A stretch of 64,000 nt of DNA from Mycobacteroides sp. LB1 (GTDB lineage Bacteria > Actinomycetota > Actinomycetes > Mycobacteriales > Mycobacteriaceae). The number at the start of each line of letters is the position of its first letter. Positions within the stretch are counted from its first letter, which is position 1. Made by a program: the position numbers and the translations under genes. The notes under the pieces were generated by a model. That model worked only from the letters and a program-made list of their open reading frames with translations, searched no databases and was not told the DNA's origin. Shown piece by piece: positions 1 to 10,373 of this stretch. The stretch lies in assembly GCF_013449725.1 (NCBI RefSeq), contig NZ_JACCFF010000002.1:62001-126000 (forward strand), written 5' to 3'.

Positions 1-234
1 GGCGTGTTCGAGTTCCCGGCGTTCGCCGAGGGCACTCGGGGTGTGGCCGAGGCCATCATCGCGGCCACCGAAAAGGGTGCGTTCAGTGTGGTCGGCGGCG
101 GCGATTCGGCAGCCGCGGTGCGCGCGCTGGACCTGCCGGACGACGGTTTCTCCCACATTTCCACCGGCGGTGGGGCCTCGCTGGAATACCTTGAGGGCAA
201 GTCCCTTCCGGGTATCGACGTACTAGAGAGCTAG
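1..234 (+). CDS. pgk: Phosphoglycerate kinase, C-terminal end (partial)
   Basis: The reading frame is open from the first base, so the gene starts before the window. The visible 77 residues are the end of phosphoglycerate kinase, the glycolytic enzyme that makes ATP from 1,3-bisphosphoglycerate. Diagnostic stretches are GGGDSAAAV (nucleotide-binding domain) and [17 protein letters not shown] followed by LPG, which is typical of the PGK C-terminus. The stop lies four bases before tpiA, so the two are very probably one operon (usually gap-pgk-tpiA in actinobacteria). Confidence 0.96.
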   Translation, partial: GVFEFPAFAEGTRGVAEAIIAATEKGAFSVVGGGDSAAAVRALDLPDDGFSHISTGGGASLEYLEGKSLPGIDVLES

Positions 235-238
235 GTAC

Positions 239-1024
<786 letters not shown>

Positions 1025-1025
1025 C

Positions 1026-2720
1026 TCAGCCCTGTGACAGGTTCTGCAGGTGTGCGCCGCGCGCCATCACTCCGTCGAGGGCGGTGAGGAAGGCCGGCAG
1101 GTGCGCGGTGATATCGGCCGTGCTTGCTGTCAGGTCCTTGCGTTCCTTGTCCGTGGAAACGGTGTCATACCAGTCGATTCCAGGTGAACCGTCGGCGGTG
1201 GTGTCGAGTGTCTCGATTGCCTTGAGCCATCCGCCGAGCTGACCAAGAACCACGGCGTAGGGCGCGGCCCGGGTCAGGACGATCTCCCGGTCCTCGGCGG
1301 CCAGAGCCTCAAGGTCGAGCTCGCGTAGGTATCCACGCAGCGCTGCTACGTGGGCTACCAGCAACTGACCACGTGCGGTCCGGACCGGAAGCAGCATGCC
1401 GGTCAGCGCACAAAAGGCGCCCACGCCGCATACCGCGACCCCGATCATGGCGCTGCCGATGCTAAGCGCCAGCACGGTGGTCAGCACGAGACCGGCGAGC
1501 AGCACGCCGATTCCGCAGCGCGTCAGTGTGCCCAGGTGTTCGGGTGAGCGTCGAAACCACCGGTTGAGTTGCGCGTCGGCGTACATCGCCTCGGCGAGAC
1601 TGCCGAGATCCAGTCGAGAGCCCGGTGTTTGGAGGCTGGACAGAAACACCGTCTCTGTGTCATCGGGAAGCAGGATGCCCAGAAGCCGGGTCTCGTAGAC
1701 GGATAGGAGGCTGTCTTCGGGTGCACGACGAGATATCTGCCAGTCGAGTTGCCCACCGGAGCCGGTTGTTTCGGCGATCCATAGATATCCGCGGACCGCC
1801 AGGTCGACGATCGTCGCGGTCAGGTCCACGGCATCGACCCGCAGGTCGACGACGGTGCCGACCTGCCCGGGGAGCACCCCGTCCGGCGCTGCGAATCTTG
1901 TTCCGTTCTCATCGTGTAACAAGGGATCGACTGGGGCGACAGGGATTTCGGCGGCGTGCGCATCGCGGCGGCGCGCGATTATCACCCAGCATGTCATCGC
2001 GGCCGCGATGATGCCAAGACCCGCCAGTGCGGCTATCGACAGCCAGGTCAGGGCAAAGGGACCTGGCGGACCCGGGATCGTCGTGAAGACGGCACTCGCG
2101 GGGACAGTGCCGGACGGCAGCATGACGGTGAAGGTGGTGATCGTCTCCGGCGGCAGTTCAGCCTGCTGCACTCGGATAACCCCGGTGTGATCGATCTGAG
2201 CTGCAGTGCAACGAGTTTGAGCACCGGGTGCACCGAGGGCGCACTCGGGGGAGTCGGGTTTGGTGGTGGGAGAGGCGAAGGATGCTGTGACATTCTGCAG
2301 GCCGGAGCCCCAACCGGATGCGAAGGGCCACGACACCTGTTGCCGATCGCCGATATCGGCAACAGCGCCCCGGACGGCGTAGGCGACGGTGGCCGGGCCA
2401 TGAGCGACCACGGTCAGCGCTTTGCCGTCCGAGATAGCCTCTGCGTCACCGGTGGTAGCAACCTTGTCGACTTCGAAATGCTGAATCCTATTGCCTTCGG
2501 CAGCCACGTCGAGCAGGAGACGTCGTTGCAGCACTTGATCTTTAGCGGGAGCGATGGTTTCGGTGACATTTAGTGTGCCGTCGTCGGCCAGGTTCATGGC
2601 AACAGCGACGGTGCCGATCGGGTCGTCTGCGCGCACCGGTGTCGCGGCGATAAGCCATCCGGCACAAACCGACAGACACATCAAAAGCCGCAAAGGCGCC
2701 CCGCGCGCAATCTCTCCCAC
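1026..2720 (-). CDS. DUF2207-type membrane protein with signal peptide
   Basis: 564 residues, GTG start. An N-terminal hydrophobic segment (residues 10-30, cleavage probably after VRA) suggests export, followed by an extracytoplasmic domain of about 180 residues. One membrane segment lies near residue 220-245 (SIAALAGLGIIAAAMTCWVII, followed by arginines). A cytoplasmic region has the DUF2207-like stretch TIVDLAVRGYLWIAE, and a second hydrophobic pair lies around residues 400-450. This order matches the DUF2207 family of predicted membrane proteins, whose biochemical function is unknown. It occupies the place between tpiA and secG where M. tuberculosis also carries a minus-strand gene of unknown role. 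Confidence 0.75.
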   Translation of the reverse strand: MGEIARGAPLRLLMCLSVCAGWLIAATPVRADDPIGTVAVAMNLADDGTLNVTETIAPAKDQVLQRRLLLDVAAEGNRIQHFEVDKVATTGDAEAISDGKALTVVAHGPATVAYAVRGAVADIGDRQQVSWPFASGWGSGLQNVTASFASPTTKPDSPECALGAPGAQTRCTAAQIDHTGVIRVQQAELPPETITTFTVMLPSGTVPASAVFTTIPGPPGPFALTWLSIAALAGLGIIAAAMTCWVIIARRRDAHAAEIPVAPVDPLLHDENGTRFAAPDGVLPGQVGTVVDLRVDAVDLTATIVDLAVRGYLWIAETTGSGGQLDWQISRRAPEDSLLSVYETRLLGILLPDDTETVFLSSLQTPGSRLDLGSLAEAMYADAQLNRWFRRSPEHLGTLTRCGIGVLLAGLVLTTVLALSIGSAMIGVAVCGVGAFCALTGMLLPVRTARGQLLVAHVAALRGYLRELDLEALAAEDREIVLTRAAPYAVVLGQLGGWLKAIETLDTTADGSPGIDWYDTVSTDKERKDLTASTADITAHLPAFLTALDGVMARGAHLQNLSQG

Positions 2721-2792
2721 GCCGGTAACCCTAGGTCAGCGATATGCTGGCCCGCATTCGCAGGATGTGTCGGGGACAGCGGGGGGAACGCG

Positions 2793-4034
2793 ATGGAGCC
2801 AATGCGGCAGTACGGCAGGCCCAGGCCGGTGCCCGGATGGAATGCCCCGTTACCGGGCCCCGCCCCGATGCCGATGGCTCCACCTCAACGTGGTTGGCGT
2901 CCGCCGCAGGCTCCTTCCTTCACCGGGTATCCACCGCCCCCCATGTCGCCCGGGTATCAGTTGCCGCCGGCGCGTCCGGTGTATCCACCGCCCGCTGCCT
3001 ACGGGTATCGCCCGCTGCCGCTACGGCAGCCCCCTGGTGGCCGGGGTGGCGGGGGTATTGCGACCGCCCTAATCATCGGTGCTGTGGCCTTCGGGCTCGT
3101 GGTGGTCACGGTGGTTGCGGTGCTCGTCAAACGAGCCGTGGACGTTAGCGAGGGCGGCTCAACCCGAACCTCCGCGACAAGGGCACAGACGCCGTCCTAC
3201 CGGTATCCGCTGACGACATCGCGCAGTGCGGCCTCGTCGAGCGCTTCGACAACGGCCACGTCGCGGCGAACGTCCACCACGACCCAATGGACACTGCCCC
3301 CGCCACCACCTCCGCCGAGACCGAAGCCGGTCGCTGCGCTCGGCAACAACCCGTTGTTTCAGGGGGACTGGGGATTCACCAACGCGCCCTGCTCGACGAG
3401 TACCTGGCCGTTTGACATTCCCCACGCGGACGCGTTCTACCGGGACTTACGCGGGTGCATGGATCCGGAGTGGCGGCGCCTACTCGACGGGCACGATCTG
3501 CCATGGTCGTCGCCCGGACTGGTCGTGGCCGGAAACTATGTGGATTCGCCGTGTGGAGACAAGAACTTCGGAACGCAGACGGCCGCCTTCTACTGTCCGT
3601 CGAACGACACGATCTACATGTCGACCGTGGGTACCTCGCCGAGTAGGTACGGAAATCATGACGGCATCTACCTGGCTGTCTATGCGCACGAGTATGGACA
3701 CCACGGCCAAGAGCTCAGCGGCATTTGGTCCGAATACTGGAATCAGCGACGGCGTGCGGGTGTGGATTCTCCGCAGGGGCTCGAGCTGTCCCGGCGTGCA
3801 GAGCTACAAGCGCAATGCTTCTCCGGGATGTTTCTCGGCTCTCGACGTGGGGGCACCATCACCCAGCATGAACTCGACCTCGCGTGGAACGACCAAGATC
3901 GAGGTGATGGACAGCAGTCGAAGCGCGACCACGGTTCCAATCAGCATGCGGAGTCATGGTGGCGACACGGCTCGCTGAAGAATCGCCTGTGGCAATGCAA
4001 CACCTGGTTGGCCGATAGTTCCGAAGTGAGCTGA
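2793..4034 (+). CDS. Membrane-anchored neutral zinc metallopeptidase (YpfJ-like)
   Basis: 413 residues; ATG preceded by a purine-rich GGGGGGAA. Residues 1-88 are very rich in Pro, Gly and Tyr; one membrane helix lies at about 90-112; then comes a Ser/Thr/Pro-rich spacer (115-180). The C-terminal half is the enzyme: HEYGH at 299-303 is the HEXXH zinc motif, and the downstream stretch with SRRAELQAQCFSG supplies the likely third ligand (Glu). This matches the putative neutral zinc metallopeptidase family (YpfJ, PF04228). The topology puts the protease outside the membrane. Paired cysteines in the ectodomain may form disulfides. Substrate unknown. Confidence 0.82.
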   Translation: MEPMRQYGRPRPVPGWNAPLPGPAPMPMAPPQRGWRPPQAPSFTGYPPPPMSPGYQLPPARPVYPPPAAYGYRPLPLRQPPGGRGGGGIATALIIGAVAFGLVVVTVVAVLVKRAVDVSEGGSTRTSATRAQTPSYRYPLTTSRSAASSSASTTATSRRTSTTTQWTLPPPPPPPRPKPVAALGNNPLFQGDWGFTNAPCSTSTWPFDIPHADAFYRDLRGCMDPEWRRLLDGHDLPWSSPGLVVAGNYVDSPCGDKNFGTQTAAFYCPSNDTIYMSTVGTSPSRYGNHDGIYLAVYAHEYGHHGQELSGIWSEYWNQRRRAGVDSPQGLELSRRAELQAQCFSGMFLGSRRGGTITQHELDLAWNDQDRGDGQQSKRDHGSNQHAESWWRHGSLKNRLWQCNTWLADSSEVS

Positions 4035-4083
4035 CCGGCGTCCCTGCGCAGGCGGCGGGAGCTAAGCCGGTAGGCTGACCCCC

Positions 4084-4320
4084 ATGGAATTTGCGTTGCA
4101 GATCGTCCTGATCGTCAGCAGCCTGCTGCTGGTGCTGCTGGTGCTGCTGCACCGCGCTAAGGGCGGCGGTCTGTCCACACTGTTCGGTGGTGGCGTCCAG
4201 TCCAGTCTCTCCGGTTCCACCGTGGTGGAGAAGAACCTAGACCGGCTCACCTACTTCGTCGCCGCTATTTGGGTGATCTCGATCGTCGGCGTCGGCTTGG
4301 AGATCAAGCTCGGCGGATAG
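4084..4320 (+). CDS. secG: Preprotein translocase subunit SecG
   Basis: 78 residues with two hydrophobic helices (about 3-22 and 54-74) joined by a loop containing HRAKGGGLSTLFGGG, the conserved SecG signature. SecG joins SecY and SecE in the Sec translocon and aids protein export through the plasma membrane. It lies next to the glycolytic operon, as in other mycobacteria. A strong intrinsic terminator starts 20 bases after the stop, so transcription probably ends here. Confidence 0.95.
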   Translation: MEFALQIVLIVSSLLLVLLVLLHRAKGGGLSTLFGGGVQSSLSGSTVVEKNLDRLTYFVAAIWVISIVGVGLEIKLGG

Positions 4321-4340
4321 CGTCACCTCGCTTCACCGGC

Positions 4341-4376
4341 AGCGGACTACTACACAGGTAGTCCGCTGTTTTGTTT
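4341..4376 (+). terminator. Intrinsic terminator after secG
   Basis: A perfect 10-bp stem (AGCGGACTAC at 4341-4350 pairs with GTAGTCCGCT at 4358-4367) with a 7-nt loop is followed directly by GTTTTGTTT. This is a textbook Rho-independent terminator, which is uncommon in mycobacteria because U-tracts are often missing. Confidence 0.9.
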
Positions 4377-4421
4377 CTGCATCAGATATCGTCGCAGGTA
4401 GTCCATGTTTCTCTTATTTGC

Positions 4422-4435
4422 GAAGAAATTTCTTC
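4422..4435. promoter_or_regulatory. 14-bp perfect palindrome upstream of the YbaB/EspC-like operon
   Basis: GAAGAAATTTCTTC is a perfect palindrome in an unusually AT-rich stretch of the 210-bp gap between the secG terminator and the next gene, about 150 bp before its start. It could be an operator or part of a promoter. No specific regulator can be named. Confidence 0.4.
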
Positions 4436-4586
4436 AAAATTCATGGAACCGATTGGCGTCCTCAACCCATCAATCTCTATGTATGGCACAGAAATCGACA
4501 GATGCCAGCAGCGGTCGGTGGACCGGGGACGCGGAGGGGACGTTCCCGTTTCACCGTCCGTGACCACCGGAAAGGAGCCCCTCGTC

Positions 4587-4973
4587 ATGTCGGAGTGCCG
4601 TGGTGACCCCCGCCAATGGATTCGTGAATACCAGGATCGCCTGGAGGTTCTTGGGCAGCGTGCCCAGTATGTGCAGCAGACCGTGGGGCTGGTTCGCGGC
4701 CATGCGAAGGATGATTTGGGCGTGGCGGTGACCGTTGGGTCGGGCGGACGCATCGAGGCACTGGACCTGGACGAGGCGACGCTGTCGATGGACGCGCGGG
4801 ATCTGTCGGCGATCATCACCAGGACCATTGCCGCGGCGCAGGTCAATGCGGCCAGCCAGATCCACAGCACGCTGCATGACCTCACCGGGGACGGACCAGC
4901 CATGGATTACGTCAAGGGCTACCTGGACGGGGGGCACCTGGGGGAGGGTGAGCATCTGGGACCGACGTCATGA
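4587..4973 (+). CDS. YbaB/EbfC-family protein
   Basis: 128 residues. An ATG at 4587 is chosen because AAAGGAG stands 8 bases before it; an open frame continues upstream but without family similarity. The N-terminal helix (WIREYQDRLEVLGQRAQYVQQTVG) followed by a short beta region (VAVTVGSGGRIEALDLDEATL) and a C-terminal helix is the YbaB/EbfC nucleoid-associated fold. In actinobacteria such proteins are often encoded beside EspC-like and WXG100-like genes of type VII secretion clusters. Its stop overlaps the next start (ATGA), so translation is probably coupled. Confidence 0.72.
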   Translation: MSECRGDPRQWIREYQDRLEVLGQRAQYVQQTVGLVRGHAKDDLGVAVTVGSGGRIEALDLDEATLSMDARDLSAIITRTIAAAQVNAASQIHSTLHDLTGDGPAMDYVKGYLDGGHLGEGEHLGPTS

Positions 4974-5305
4974 GCGGGGGGATGAGCGGAAACTTCCGGT
5001 TTGACCGCGATGTGGTGTTGCACGAGGCGGCAAATCTGGAGGGCGTTGGGGGATCGGTACAACTCCTGCTCGATCAGCACGGCGAGGGGCTTGGCGAACA
5101 GGACCTGGGGGCGGTGTCGTCGGATTTTGTAATATCCGTGCGGGGGAGCATTGACCAGTTGACGGACGCGGTCCGGACCCTTGGCGATGTCATTGTGGAG
5201 ACGGGACAGCGTCTGCACGATCAGGCCCGGCAGATTGCCGACGCTGAGGATCAGACGGCGGCCGCGATGACGAAGATTGGTGAAGGGTTCGGTGGACACC
5301 CTTGA
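4970..5305 (+). CDS. EspC-like small helical protein (type VII secretion-associated)
   Basis: 111 residues, starting in a 4-bp ATGA overlap with the YbaB-like gene. No signal peptide or membrane helix. It is predicted to be two long helices (about 10-45 and 48-105), the second with regular hydrophobic spacing (SIDQLTDAVRTLGDVIVETG). Size, helical hairpin layout and neighbours resemble the EspC/DUF2580 family of ESX-secreted proteins. I do not see a WXG motif, so this is a structural and contextual guess, not a firm family call. Confidence 0.5.
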   Translation: MSGGMSGNFRFDRDVVLHEAANLEGVGGSVQLLLDQHGEGLGEQDLGAVSSDFVISVRGSIDQLTDAVRTLGDVIVETGQRLHDQARQIADAEDQTAAAMTKIGEGFGGHP

Positions 5306-6044
5306 CGCCGAGCTGAAACCGCTCACTCGCCTCCACGACGCCGGATTGGGCTTCCTGGTCGAGCATGTGCAGTTCCTCGAAGAACCACTCGATGCGCTCC
5401 GGGGTGACCCGGCCGCAGCTTCCGCCGAGGCCACCTTCTGGCGCTACTGCATTGCCGATGTGACCAACGTTCAGCAGGAGCTGTCGGCGGTTCTCAGTGC
5501 GCTCGGTGACGGTCACAGTGGCGCGGCGGCAACGGGATTCGGCGAGTCGTCTGGTCTCATCGACGATGCGCTACAAGAGCTGCGTCTCGTCGCGTCGAAC
5601 GTCAACCAGCGCATCAATGTCGTGACCGATCTGGTCACACACACCCGAAGCATGCTCGGACAATGGGTGGAGGGGTACGTGGATGACATCATCACCGAGT
5701 TCACGGCCGCGCGGGCCGCCTCGCCCATCACCCAGGGTGGCAGCGTGGCGACGACTATCGCCTCCGCGGTGGCCGATGCGTCCGAGCTCGGAAACAAGAT
5801 GGGGCGCACCCTGTCCCAGCTTCTCGACCGTCTCGACGAACATGCGGCCGCGATCCGAGAGGGCGTCGCGGAATTCGCGGCGAATGTGGAGCGGATGCGC
5901 TCCCCGGCGCCAGGACCGGCCGTCGCCCCGATCCCCGTGGCGGCCGTCAGCCAGCCGCAGCCGGCGTCTGCGGCATCGACCGAGCATGGCCTGTCGATAG
6001 ATCCCGATGCGCTCTTCGCTGCCGGTCAGGGCCACGAGAGCTAG
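5292..6044 (+). CDS. Long helical protein of a type VII-like cassette, function unknown
   Basis: 250 residues from the GTG at 5292, chosen because GAAGGG lies five bases before it; TTG at 5277 or GTG at 5280 are alternatives. It overlaps the previous gene. It looks all-helical up to about residue 205, followed by a Pro/Ala-rich tail. FWRYCIAD contains a Trp and a YxxxD spacing like the type VII export signal, but this occurs throughout proteins by chance. No catalytic motif is visible. As third gene of the module it may be a secreted substrate or partner of the EspC-like protein. Its TAG stop is also the stop of pgl on the other strand (CTAG). Confidence 0.6.
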   Translation: MDTLDAELKPLTRLHDAGLGFLVEHVQFLEEPLDALRGDPAAASAEATFWRYCIADVTNVQQELSAVLSALGDGHSGAAATGFGESSGLIDDALQELRLVASNVNQRINVVTDLVTHTRSMLGQWVEGYVDDIITEFTAARAASPITQGGSVATTIASAVADASELGNKMGRTLSQLLDRLDEHAAAIREGVAEFAANVERMRSPAPGPAVAPIPVAAVSQPQPASAASTEHGLSIDPDALFAAGQGHES

Positions 6045-6784
6045 CTCAGCTGGCTCGCCGCGGCCTCGTCGAGTAGCCACACCGTACGTTCGGTGCCCTT
6101 GGCACCCGCGGCGGGGATATCGATGGGGTCGGCCCCGCCGATTGCCGCTGCCACCGCTTCGGCCTTGGCCTCGCCGGAGACGATCAGCCACACCTCGCGC
6201 GAGCGCTGAATGGCGGGCAATGTCAACGTGATGCGCTGGGGCGGCGGCTTGGGCGAGTCGGGGACTGCCACCACAAGCCGTTGCGTCTCCTTGACGGCGT
6301 CGGTGTGGGGGAACAGCGAGTTGATGTGCCCTTCACCGCCCATGCCCAGCAAGTGGACGTCGAACTCGGGACAATCCTGGCCGGGCTCGGCATTGGCCGC
6401 CAGCAGCTGCTCGTAGCCGAGTGCGGCGGCGTCCAGATCGGTGCCGTATTCGCTTTCGCTGTTGGGCATCGCGTGCATATTGCGCAGCGGAAAGTTCACA
6501 TGCTCCAGCAATGCCTCCCAGGCCTGCCACGCATTGCGTTCCGGATCGGTTTTCGGGACGTACCGGTCATCGCCCCAGAAGAGGTGCACATTGTCCCAGT
6601 CCAGATCACTGGCGACATCGCGCAGGTGTTTGAGCAGCGCAACTCCGGTGCCGCCACCGGTGAGCACGATCAGAGCCTTACCGCGTTCGGTGAGGGCACC
6701 GGCGATCGCCAGCGCCAGCCGGTCGCCAGCTGCGGTTACCAAAGCATCGGTGTCCGAGTACTTTTCGATCAAGGTTTCGCTCAT
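6041..6784 (-). CDS. pgl: 6-phosphogluconolactonase
   Basis: 247 residues. It hydrolyses 6-phosphogluconolactone in the oxidative pentose phosphate pathway. [11 protein letters not shown] and FWGDDRYVP are the sugar-isomerase-like family motifs, and [15 protein letters not shown] is the conserved catalytic block with Gly-Glu-Gly-His. Last gene of the minus-strand tkt-tal-zwf-opcA-pgl operon; its ATG overlaps the opcA stop (ATGA). It ends convergently with the helical protein, sharing CTAG. Confidence 0.97.
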   Translation of the reverse strand: MSETLIEKYSDTDALVTAAGDRLALAIAGALTERGKALIVLTGGGTGVALLKHLRDVASDLDWDNVHLFWGDDRYVPKTDPERNAWQAWEALLEHVNFPLRNMHAMPNSESEYGTDLDAAALGYEQLLAANAEPGQDCPEFDVHLLGMGGEGHINSLFPHTDAVKETQRLVVAVPDSPKPPPQRITLTLPAIQRSREVWLIVSGEAKAEAVAAAIGGADPIDIPAAGAKGTERTVWLLDEAAASQLS

Positions 6785-7689
6785 GTGTACTGAACTCTCC
6801 CGATTCCCTCGAGCGCCGTGCGGTAGATCTCGTCGGGGTCGAGGCGGCGCAAATCCTCGGCCAGACAGTCACGTGTCTCCCTGCGCGGCAGTGGAAGAGA
6901 TGCCGTGGGTCGGCCGGTCCGGGCCAATGTCGCGATTGTCCCGTTCTGTGGGCGGCTCAGCGCGACAACCTCGCTGTCGCGGTGAAGTTCCACCTTGAGC
7001 TCGCCGACCACTCGGGTGACGGGTCCTTCGATGCGTGAGGCCAGCCACCCTGCTATGACATCCAACGCCGGCTCGGTGGCCAGCCCGGACACCACTGCCG
7101 AGTTGATGCCCTCATACGGGGGCTGATCCAGGGCGGAGGCCAGCAGCGCCCGCCAATAGGTGATCCGGCTCCAGGACAGGTCGGTGTCTCCGGGGGTGTA
7201 CCCGGCGAGCCGGTTCTTGATGGCATGCATGGGTTCGGCAGCCGTCGTCGCATCGGTGATACGCCGGATCGCCAAGCGTCCCAGAGGATCTTTCGCCGGA
7301 ACCGCCGGTGCCTGGTTGGGCCACCAGGCCACCACCGGAGTATCGGGCAACAGGAAGGGGATCACCACACTGTGTTCGTGTGCCGCCAGCGGACCACGCA
7401 GCCGCAGCACGACCACCTCGCCGGCGCCCGCGTCGCCACCGACCCGGATCTGTGCGCCCAGCCCCTTTTCCGAGGCCAGCGGATTGCGTTCCAGCACGAT
7501 CACCCGGCACGGATGCTCGTGACTGGCGCCGTTGGCGGCCTCGATGACCTCTTCGACATCGTCACCGGCATCGGTGATGACCACCAGGGTCAGCACCCGA
7601 GCCATGGTGACGGCACCGCCGGTCTCGCGCAGCTCCACCAGCTTCTTGTTGACGTCGTTGGTGGTGGTATCGGGCAGATCGACGATCAT
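6781..7689 (-). CDS. opcA: Glucose-6-phosphate dehydrogenase assembly protein OpcA
   Basis: 302 residues from the ATG at 7689, which overlaps the zwf stop (ATGA) and has GGAGG a few bases upstream; a start four codons earlier is less likely. OpcA is a redox-sensitive activator and assembly factor of G6PDH, known from cyanobacteria and actinobacteria. The segment [18 protein letters not shown] is characteristic. It lies directly after zwf, as in all mycobacteria. Confidence 0.95.
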   Translation of the reverse strand: MIVDLPDTTTNDVNKKLVELRETGGAVTMARVLTLVVITDAGDDVEEVIEAANGASHEHPCRVIVLERNPLASEKGLGAQIRVGGDAGAGEVVVLRLRGPLAAHEHSVVIPFLLPDTPVVAWWPNQAPAVPAKDPLGRLAIRRITDATTAAEPMHAIKNRLAGYTPGDTDLSWSRITYWRALLASALDQPPYEGINSAVVSGLATEPALDVIAGWLASRIEGPVTRVVGELKVELHRDSEVVALSRPQNGTIATLARTGRPTASLPLPRRETRDCLAEDLRRLDPDEIYRTALEGIGRVQYT

Positions 7690-9230
7690 GGCCGCCTCCA
7701 ATCGCGTCCCGTACGGGCCATCATGTCGAATGCCGACTGCGGGCCCCAGGTCCCGGACTCGTAGGTCTCGGGCTTGCCGCCCGATGCCCAGAAGTCCAGT
7801 GCCGGATCCAGGATCTGCCAGGACAATTCGACCTCGGCGTTCACCGGGAACAGCGAAGGCTCACCCAAAAGCACATCGAGGATCAACCGCTCGTATGCCT
7901 CCGGTGATTCCTCGGTGAACGCCTGCTCGTACGAGAAGTCCATGTTGACGTCCCGTACCTCCATGGCATTGCCGGGGACCTTGGAGCCGAACCGCAGCGT
8001 GACACCTTCGTCCGGCTGGACGCGGATCACCAGCGCATTGGCGCCCAGTTCCTCCGTCATCGTGGAGTCGAAAGGCAAATGCGGTGCCCGCTTGAACACC
8101 AGCGCGATCTCGGTGACCCTGCGGCCCAGGCGCTTTCCGGTCCGGAGGTAAAACGGGACACCCGCCCAACGGCGGCTGTCCACCTCCAGCGTGATGGCCG
8201 CGAAGGTCTCGGTGGTCGACTCCTTGGAGAAGCCTTCCTCCTCCAGCAGGCCGGGCACCTGCTGGCTGCCCTGCCAGCCCGGTCCGTACTGCCCGCGGGC
8301 GGTGGTTTCGGCGAGCGGCTCGGCCAGCCGGGTGGCCGACATCACCTTGATCTTCTCGGCCTGCAGTTCGGCGGGGGAGAAATTGATGGGCTCCTCCATC
8401 GCGGTGAATGCCAGCAGCTGCAGCAGGTGATTCTGGATGACATCGCGGGCCGCGCCGATACCGTCGTAATAACCTGCGCGGCCGCCCAATCCGATGTCCT
8501 CGGCCATGGTGATCTGGACATGGTCCACGAAGTGGGCATTCCAGATCGGGTCGAACAACTGGTTGGCGAAACGCAGCGCCAGGATGTTCTGCACCGTCTC
8601 CTTGCCGAGGTAGTGGTCGATGCGGAACACCGACTCCTCCGGGAACACCTTGTTCACCACGGCATTGAGCTCACGGGCGCTCTGCAGGTCGTGGCCGAAC
8701 GGTTTCTCGATCACCACCCGGCGCCAGGCGCCGTCTACCGGCTGCGCGAGACTCGACTTGGACAGCTGCTCGCATACGTCGGGGAAGGCCTTCGGCGGAA
8801 TCGACAGGTAGAAGGCGTGATTCCCGCCGGTGCCGCGTTCCTCATCGAGTGTCTGCAGCGTCTTCTTGAGCTGTTCGAAGGCCGCGTCGTCGTCGAAACT
8901 TCCCTGCACGAACCGGATTCCCTCGGCGAGCCGGTCCCATACGTGCTGGCGGAACGGCGTGCGCGAATGCGCCTTGACGGCGTCGAGCACGATCTGACCG
9001 AAGTCCTCGTTGGCCCAGTCGCGACGCGCGAATCCGACCAATGCGAAGGTTGGGGGGAGTAGCCCGCGGTTGGCGAGGTCGTAAATGGCCGGCATCAATT
9101 TCTTGCGGGCCAGATCGCCGGTGACGCCGAAGATCACCAGCGAACAGGGTCCCGCGATACGCGGCAAACGCTTATCGCGCTTGTCCCGCAACGGGTTTAG
9201 TTCGTGTGGCGCACTCGATGTGGCTGCCAC
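7686..9230 (-). CDS. zwf: Glucose-6-phosphate 1-dehydrogenase
   Basis: 514 residues, GTG start three bases after the tal stop. It oxidises glucose 6-phosphate and yields NADPH. FGVTGDLARKKL near residue 35 is the dinucleotide-binding motif; RIDHYLGKE near 197 is the substrate and active-site signature, with the catalytic His a little further on (NAHFVDHVQI). Full length for the family. Translation is coupled with opcA downstream. Confidence 0.98.
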   Translation of the reverse strand: MAATSSAPHELNPLRDKRDKRLPRIAGPCSLVIFGVTGDLARKKLMPAIYDLANRGLLPPTFALVGFARRDWANEDFGQIVLDAVKAHSRTPFRQHVWDRLAEGIRFVQGSFDDDAAFEQLKKTLQTLDEERGTGGNHAFYLSIPPKAFPDVCEQLSKSSLAQPVDGAWRRVVIEKPFGHDLQSARELNAVVNKVFPEESVFRIDHYLGKETVQNILALRFANQLFDPIWNAHFVDHVQITMAEDIGLGGRAGYYDGIGAARDVIQNHLLQLLAFTAMEEPINFSPAELQAEKIKVMSATRLAEPLAETTARGQYGPGWQGSQQVPGLLEEEGFSKESTTETFAAITLEVDSRRWAGVPFYLRTGKRLGRRVTEIALVFKRAPHLPFDSTMTEELGANALVIRVQPDEGVTLRFGSKVPGNAMEVRDVNMDFSYEQAFTEESPEAYERLILDVLLGEPSLFPVNAEVELSWQILDPALDFWASGGKPETYESGTWGPQSAFDMMARTGRDWRRP

Positions 9231-9233
9231 CGG

Positions 9234-10361
9234 TCAGCCCTTGTCGGAGACCGCGTCGAGCTGAGCTTGGGTGGCGTCGATGAGCTCGTTCCAGGCGACC
9301 TCGAACTTGTCGACACCTTCGGTTTCGAGCACCTCGAACACGTCGTCCAGGTCGACCCCGGCGCGGCTCAGCTCGTGGAACACCGCGTGTGCACCGTCGT
9401 AGGTCCCGTGAATGGTGTTACCGGTGACCACACCATGGTCGGCGACCGACTCCAGTGTCTTCTCGGGCATGGTGTTGACGGTGTGCGGAGCCACCAGGTC
9501 CACTACGTACATGGTGTCGTCGTAGTCGGGGTTCTTCACACCCGTCGACGCCCACAGCGGCCGCTGTACCCGTGCGCCTGCGCCCTTGAGTGCACCGAAA
9601 CGATGACCGTGGTCGAAGACCTTCTCGTAGGCCTGGTAGGCCAGCCGAGCGTTGGCGACCCCGGCCCGGCCACGCAGGGACAGGGCTTGGCCATTGCCGA
9701 TGTCTTCGAGGCGCTTGTCGATCTCGGTGTCCACTCGGGAGACGAAGAACGATGCCACCGAGTGGATCTTGGACAGGTCACGGCCGGCTTCCTTGGCGGC
9801 TTCCAGGCCGGCCAGGTATGCGTCCATGACCTCCTTGTGGCGGTCCACCGAGAAGATCAGCGTGACGTTCACCGAGATTCCCTCGGCGATCACCGCGGTG
9901 ATCGCGGGCAGACCGGCCTTGGTCGCTGGAATCTTGATCAGCACGTTCGGACGGTCGACGATCTTCCACAGCTCAATCGCCTGCAGGATGGTCTTGTCGG
10001 TGTCGTGGGCAAGGCGGGGGTCCACCTCGATGGACACCCGACCATCCACACCTTCGGAGGCCTCGTACTGCGGGGCCAACACATCGCAGGCGGCGCGCAC
10101 ATCATCGGTGGTGGCGGTGCGGATTGCCGAGTCGACATCGGCTCCGCGCTCGGCCAGCTCGGCGATCTGCGCATCGTAGGCGTGCCCCTTGGATAAGGCA
10201 GCCTGGAAGATCGCAGGGTTGGTGGTCACCCCTACGATGCTCCTGGTCGCGATCAGCTCGGCGAGGTTGCCGGAGGTGAGGCGATCCCTGGAGAGATCGT
10301 CGAGCCAGACGGCAACTCCGGCCTCGCTCAGTTCGGCGAGATTAGCGTTCTGGTCAGTCAT
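9234..10361 (-). CDS. tal: Transaldolase
   Basis: 375 residues, ATG. A class I aldolase of the non-oxidative pentose phosphate pathway that transfers dihydroxyacetone units. [13 protein letters not shown] near residue 45 and [15 protein letters not shown] (Schiff-base Lys) identify the family; the length matches the longer actinobacterial Tal subfamily. Twelve bases follow tkt, three precede zwf, so it is in the middle of the operon. Confidence 0.97.
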   Translation of the reverse strand: MTDQNANLAELSEAGVAVWLDDLSRDRLTSGNLAELIATRSIVGVTTNPAIFQAALSKGHAYDAQIAELAERGADVDSAIRTATTDDVRAACDVLAPQYEASEGVDGRVSIEVDPRLAHDTDKTILQAIELWKIVDRPNVLIKIPATKAGLPAITAVIAEGISVNVTLIFSVDRHKEVMDAYLAGLEAAKEAGRDLSKIHSVASFFVSRVDTEIDKRLEDIGNGQALSLRGRAGVANARLAYQAYEKVFDHGHRFGALKGAGARVQRPLWASTGVKNPDYDDTMYVVDLVAPHTVNTMPEKTLESVADHGVVTGNTIHGTYDGAHAVFHELSRAGVDLDDVFEVLETEGVDKFEVAWNELIDATQAQLDAVSDKG

Positions 10362-10373
10362 CGATCGATCCCT

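Noticed and set aside
4371..4586. Upstream extension of the YbaB-like frame
   Set aside because: Lacks family similarity, is AT-rich and contains the palindrome; the ATG at 4587 has a clear ribosome-binding site.
9204..10196. Long plus-strand open frame opposite tal
   Set aside because: No ribosome-binding site or family similarity; it mirrors the GC-rich third positions of the transaldolase gene, whose motifs are clear.
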